Assembly: GCF_000204055.1 (NCBI RefSeq)
Contig: NW_006768789.1
Coordinates: forward strand, 197,692-261,691
DNA from: Melampsora larici-populina 98AG31
Lineage: Eukaryota; Basidiomycota; Pucciniomycetes; Pucciniales; Melampsoraceae
DNA: 64,000 bases
Direction: 5' to 3'
A program made the translations under genes and the position numbers. Position 1 is the stretch's first letter; each line of letters starts with the position of its first letter. The notes under the pieces were generated by a model that was not told where the DNA came from, did not search any database, and saw only the letters and a list, made by a program, of their open reading frames with translations. This document shows positions 60,458-64,000 of the stretch, piece by piece.

Positions 60458-62089
60458 ATGGTAGGAATGAGTATTGGCTGGGTATGGATAGCGGGCATCT
60501 CGATTCACTTGGCTATCTCCTTGGACACAAATCCAGAAAATATCCGAGTCAATTCAAGACTACAAGAGATTCAGCCGTCCAGACAGATCTTCACAGCACG
60601 CGGTGATATGAACAACATATGCAGAGACAGTAGCTCCACATATCTGGATCCAAGCGCTCGTCCCATTCTCAAGAGACAAAAATTGGCGCCTCAAGCCGAA
60701 ACAATTCTATCTCATGAGAAAAAGGGATCTTTTCAGTCCTTGGACTCGGAGAATCGAGAAAGAAGCTCAAAAGTTGAACTATGGATGGAAAAGAAATCTA
60801 CAACAGATCACAAAGATTTATATCCATCAAGCGCTGAAAGATTTGACTCCAATAACCACAAGATTGCTAACATATGTCCTATCCCGAATCATAGAGGTGT
60901 AGAACAGAAAGAGCATCACACAGCTAGGGAGCTGAATTTTGATTTAAATCAAGAACCAATGGACCATATTTCACCAAAATTCTATGAAAATTTAATCTCA
61001 CAAGGGAAAACTAATACTCTATCGGTAGAATCAACCAAAAAAGGAATAGAAAGTAAATCATCAATCAGAATGGATTCTGAACCAAAGGCATCCGAAATCG
61101 ATATCAAAAACTTCCATCTACACGATCCTAACAAGATATGTTCAGCTGCTGCAATTCATTACACAAAAGATCTGATGATAAGTTTATCAGAAAAATATAC
61201 ACCTAGAGTGAAGATACCTAATGAATGCCTTAGTTGGAATTCAGGAAAAGAAATATGGACATCAGAGATCTTACTTCCGTTTGTATATTTCATGGTGATT
61301 TGTAATCCGAGTCAAAAGCTTTGGAAGTATATAAAACATTTAACTGTTTTGAGTTTAAGAGCTTATCATCAATCTTCACTTGAGGATAAAACTCAATCAG
61401 ATCAAGAAAAACTCGGTCGATTTGTTTTATGGCATACTGAAGTGATGTATCATATTACTTTGTTACAACCAAGTATTAAATCGTTAGATGGGGTTAGACT
61501 TACTATTCGTGGTTTCTGTACTCTCGCTAGGTTGGTTTGGGTAATGAATGATCATGAAAACTTTGAGAAATGTTTTTCACAAAAATCTTGTAAATCTATT
61601 TTAGAAAGACACATTTCTGGCACATTTGAAGAAGATTATAAATCAGGATATCCAAGAAACGAACTTAATCAAAACTTATATAGTTCGACTTTAGAGAATT
61701 GGAAAAAGAAATCCAATGAGATTTTAAAGATTGGTAGATATGTAGATTGGTCGAAATTCTTAATAAACCATCCGAAAGACGAATCTCATCCACTTCTTTT
61801 AATAGATCAAGACCTTCAAAACCTAAAAACCGATCCAAAGTTATTGGTCTTTATGAAGTATTGGGAAAAAGATTTGGAAAAGATGTTTGAGTTTATTAGT
61901 CCGTTAAGTTTAACTGGTTTAGCTTTACCTCATTTTTCATTACATCAAATTTGTAAAGGAATGAATCAATTCATTAAAACCAAACGTCAAACATCAGGTC
62001 TTCATAAACCTAGCGAGTTTCAAGTTACTTTGTTCTCTCAATTCCTGCATCAAAAATTAAATGATAAATATTTCAAAAGGTTTTGGTAG
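60458..62089 (+). CDS. Large predicted secreted protein with KRxK and DLNxxP motifs, copy 1
   Basis: Intronless, 543 residues; no known domain recognised. Residues 4-21 (MSIGWVWIAGISIHLAIS) form a signal peptide. A disordered polar region (about 22-215) contains KRQK at 72-75, fitting the monopartite nuclear-import pattern K-[KR]-x-[KR], and LNFDLNQEP at 159-167, matching the plant EAR repression motif DLNxxP. From about 225 to 543 the protein is helical and globular, with EIWTSEILLPFVYFMVICNP, LGRFVLWHTEVMYHITLLQP, LTIRGFCTLARLVWVMNDHE and IGRYVDWSKFLINHP. ATG 60458 is chosen because the paralogue starts at the aligned codon. EAR and nuclear-import roles are inferred from short motifs only. 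The tandem copy at 63176 retains both. Confidence 0.75.
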   Translation: MVGMSIGWVWIAGISIHLAISLDTNPENIRVNSRLQEIQPSRQIFTARGDMNNICRDSSSTYLDPSARPILKRQKLAPQAETILSHEKKGSFQSLDSENRERSSKVELWMEKKSTTDHKDLYPSSAERFDSNNHKIANICPIPNHRGVEQKEHHTARELNFDLNQEPMDHISPKFYENLISQGKTNTLSVESTKKGIESKSSIRMDSEPKASEIDIKNFHLHDPNKICSAAAIHYTKDLMISLSEKYTPRVKIPNECLSWNSGKEIWTSEILLPFVYFMVICNPSQKLWKYIKHLTVLSLRAYHQSSLEDKTQSDQEKLGRFVLWHTEVMYHITLLQPSIKSLDGVRLTIRGFCTLARLVWVMNDHENFEKCFSQKSCKSILERHISGTFEEDYKSGYPRNELNQNLYSSTLENWKKKSNEILKIGRYVDWSKFLINHPKDESHPLLLIDQDLQNLKTDPKLLVFMKYWEKDLEKMFEFISPLSLTGLALPHFSLHQICKGMNQFIKTKRQTSGLHKPSEFQVTLFSQFLHQKLNDKYFKRFW

Positions 62090-63175
62090 CAATTCAAAAG
62101 GAAAAGAAAATGTCATGTTTTAATCTGAATCTAATCTATGGTGGTAGACATAAAAGATAAGGAAAGGCTTGAGTAGTGCTTTTATGTTTAGAGCTCTAAA
62201 TTTCATGTGAAGTTTGATTTTATTGCACATAGAAAAAAATTCAAAAAGTTTTCCAATTGTCCCCAAAAGCTACTTTTGAGCTCTTGTTGATGAGGGCATG
62301 TCAAAAGTATCCTTGGCTCCTCAACAAGTTGAGAATCAGGGGCTTGTGTAGCACTTATAGATCATTCTAGATTTTCCTTATCTTTGGTGTCTCCCATCAT
62401 ATGACCTGGTAATCTATTATGATGTCTTAAGTTATTTCTAATTCCTAATTTGGACTTGGATCCCGGTCCAAAGTTTTGGTGTGCAAGACAAACAAAAAAA
62501 CTATCCAAAGAGAGTAATTATGTATTGTTGAGATGTATTCATTTCCATAGGTTGTAAGTACCAGAGGCGTAAAGATTTCTGAAACGACTTCCTTTGGCTC
62601 CATGTCTGGTGAAGCAAAAATGCCTCATGCGCTCATAACATTGGCTACAGCTGGGCTCATGGAAACTGGCTACAGCCATTTTGCTCTATAACATCAAGAC
62701 CACATTTTCATTGATTCTCATTCAAAGCAATACATCATCATGGCATGAGCATTGAAAATTGATAACGAGTTGTGCAATAGAAACCTTGATTGCCTGCCAC
62801 AGACCTCTGAAAATCTATACTCTTGCATCGGTAGGCTTTTAACAATGGCGCAGGCATAAAACGTGTCTGGGGTGTGACTACGATGTCCGCAGTGTTATAA
62901 TGCTGAGCAAACCTTTGCTGAAATTTGTTTTCGGGCATGTTTGAATATCAGATCACTTGTCCTAATTTTACAACGAGCGCGAACTGGAAAATCTGTAGTA
63001 CAATGTATCTATGTATGACTTTTGTATCATGATCAGTTCAGGAAACAACACTTAATTCCGAACCAAGTAGACACTCGCCATCATCTACTGATCTTCTTGG
63101 CAGACATTTTTGAACGTCAAGATACTAGAGTTAAGCTCAAAATCTTCCAATTGCAATCCCACAAAATGGTAAGAT
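62090..63175. other. Spacer and 5' flank of the second duplicated gene
   Basis: 62090-62470 is unique 3' flank. From about 62480 to 63175 it aligns to the 5' flank of copy 1 (ACTATCCAAAGAGAG, GTAAGTACCAGAGGCG, ATTGGCTACAGCTGGGCTCA, TTTTCGGGCATGTTTGA). It lacks the about 0.7 kb found at 59175-59890. Confidence 0.6.
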
Positions 63176-64000
63176 TGAGTATTGTCTGGGTATGGATAGC
63201 GGGCATCTCGGTTCACTTGACTATCTCCATGGACACAAATCCAGAAAATATCCGAGTCAATTCAAGACTACAAGAGATTCAGCCGTCCAGACAGATCTCC
63301 ACAGCACGCGGGGATATGAACAACATATGCAGGGACAGTAGCTCAACATATTTGGATCCAAGCGTTCGTCTGACTCTCAAGAGACCAAAATTGGCGCCTC
63401 AAGGTGAACCGATTTTATCTCATGAGCAACATGGAGTTTATCAGTCCTTGGAGGATCGAGAAGGAAGCTCAAAAGTTGAACTATGGATGGAAAAGAAATC
63501 TACAACAGATCACTATCCATCAAGCGCTGAGATATTTGACTCCAATAACCACAAGATTGCTGGTATATGTCCTATCCCGAATCATAGAGGCGTAGAACAG
63601 AAAGAGCATCACACAGCTAGGGAGCTGAATTTTGATTTAAATCAAGAACCAATGGACCATGATATTTCACCAAAATTCTATAAAAACATACCCTCAAAGG
63701 GGAAATCCAATACTCTATTGGTGGAATCAACCAAAAAAGGAATAGAAAGTAAATCATCAATCAGAATGGATTCTGAACCAAAGGCATCAGAGATCGATAT
63801 CAAAAACTTTCATCTACACAATCCTGATAAGATGTGTTCAGCTGCTGCAATCCACTACACAAAAGAGCTCATTATGGCTTTGTCAGATAGATACACACCT
63901 CGAGGTAGGTTATCCGAATACCCTAGTTGGGAGTCAGGAAAGGAAATATGGACCTCAGAGATATTACTTCCGTTTGTGTATTTCATTGTGTCTTGCAATC
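63176..64000 (+). CDS. Large predicted secreted protein with KRxK and DLNxxP motifs, copy 2 (partial)
   Basis: Paralogue of the gene at 60458, open from ATG 63176 to the window end (275 codons), so the C-terminus is outside. Signal peptide LSIVWVWIAGISVHLTIS, KRPK basic motif (LKRPKLAP) and LNFDLNQEP (DLNQEP codons 63634-63651) are all kept. The globular domain begins with EIWTSEILLPFVYFIVSCN. Relative to copy 1, indels are in frame (loss of KDL after TTDH, gain of D after MDH, loss of two residues before SSKVE). Many replacements fall in the first 120 residues, suggesting a maintained coding sequence that is diversifying. Confidence 0.75.

Noticed and set aside
63404..63595. 63-codon ORF in the second duplicated unit
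   Set aside because: Out of frame with the real paralogue, which is open from 63176 to the window end.

Overview
The window is a nuclear contig of a fungus, almost certainly a basidiomycete and most likely a rust (Pucciniales, Melampsora-like). The housekeeping genes are split by many short GT-AG introns, coding DNA is AT-rich, and candidate secreted proteins occur as tandem pairs among dense DNA transposons. The genus is inference. A run of exactly 100 N (53011-53110) marks a scaffold gap.

Conserved genes, with exon structures worked out by eye: eIF2B beta (361-2030, +), nucleoporin POM152 (8060-3682, -), inorganic pyrophosphatase (11595-13177, +), ribosomal proteins eS17 (32258-31477, -) and uS8 (32661-33295, +) head to head, splicing factor SLU7 (40312-38125, -) and TFIID subunit TAF5 (40685-43818, +) head to head, a small RING protein (50152-50756, +) and a Sac7-type RhoGAP (57838-55687, -). 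A single-pass membrane protein (36695-35417, -) is not recognised.

Accessory regions: (a) 9.6-10.4 kb, a non-autonomous inverted-repeat element. (b) 14.5-14.9 kb, nested fold-back repeats. (c) 18.7-24.6 kb, a cluster of TA-flanked DNA elements. It includes a 3.87-kb Tc1/mariner-like transposon with perfect 28-bp ends and a transposase broken by CpG-type mutations, and a small element into which two further MITEs (TAA- and 8-bp-duplication types) have jumped. (d) 24.7-30.7 kb, a tandem duplication of a secreted double-psi beta-barrel gene; the second copy carries about 1.4 kb of extra DNA in one intron. (e) 48.1-48.9 kb, a spliced gene for a cysteine-rich, probably secreted protein. (f) 51.98-53.36 kb, an internally deleted hAT element with 8-bp target duplication, related to the MITE in (c). 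(g) 59.1-64.0 kb, a tandem duplication of a large predicted secreted protein that carries both a basic nuclear-import-like motif and a DLNxxP EAR-type motif. The second copy runs off the window end.

The best candidate for new biology is (g): two paralogues with signal peptide, KRxK and DLNQEP motifs, fitting proteins that would enter host nuclei and bind TOPLESS-type co-repressors. This is a motif-based hypothesis only. All splice sites, signal peptides and family assignments were read by eye; no search or prediction program was run.
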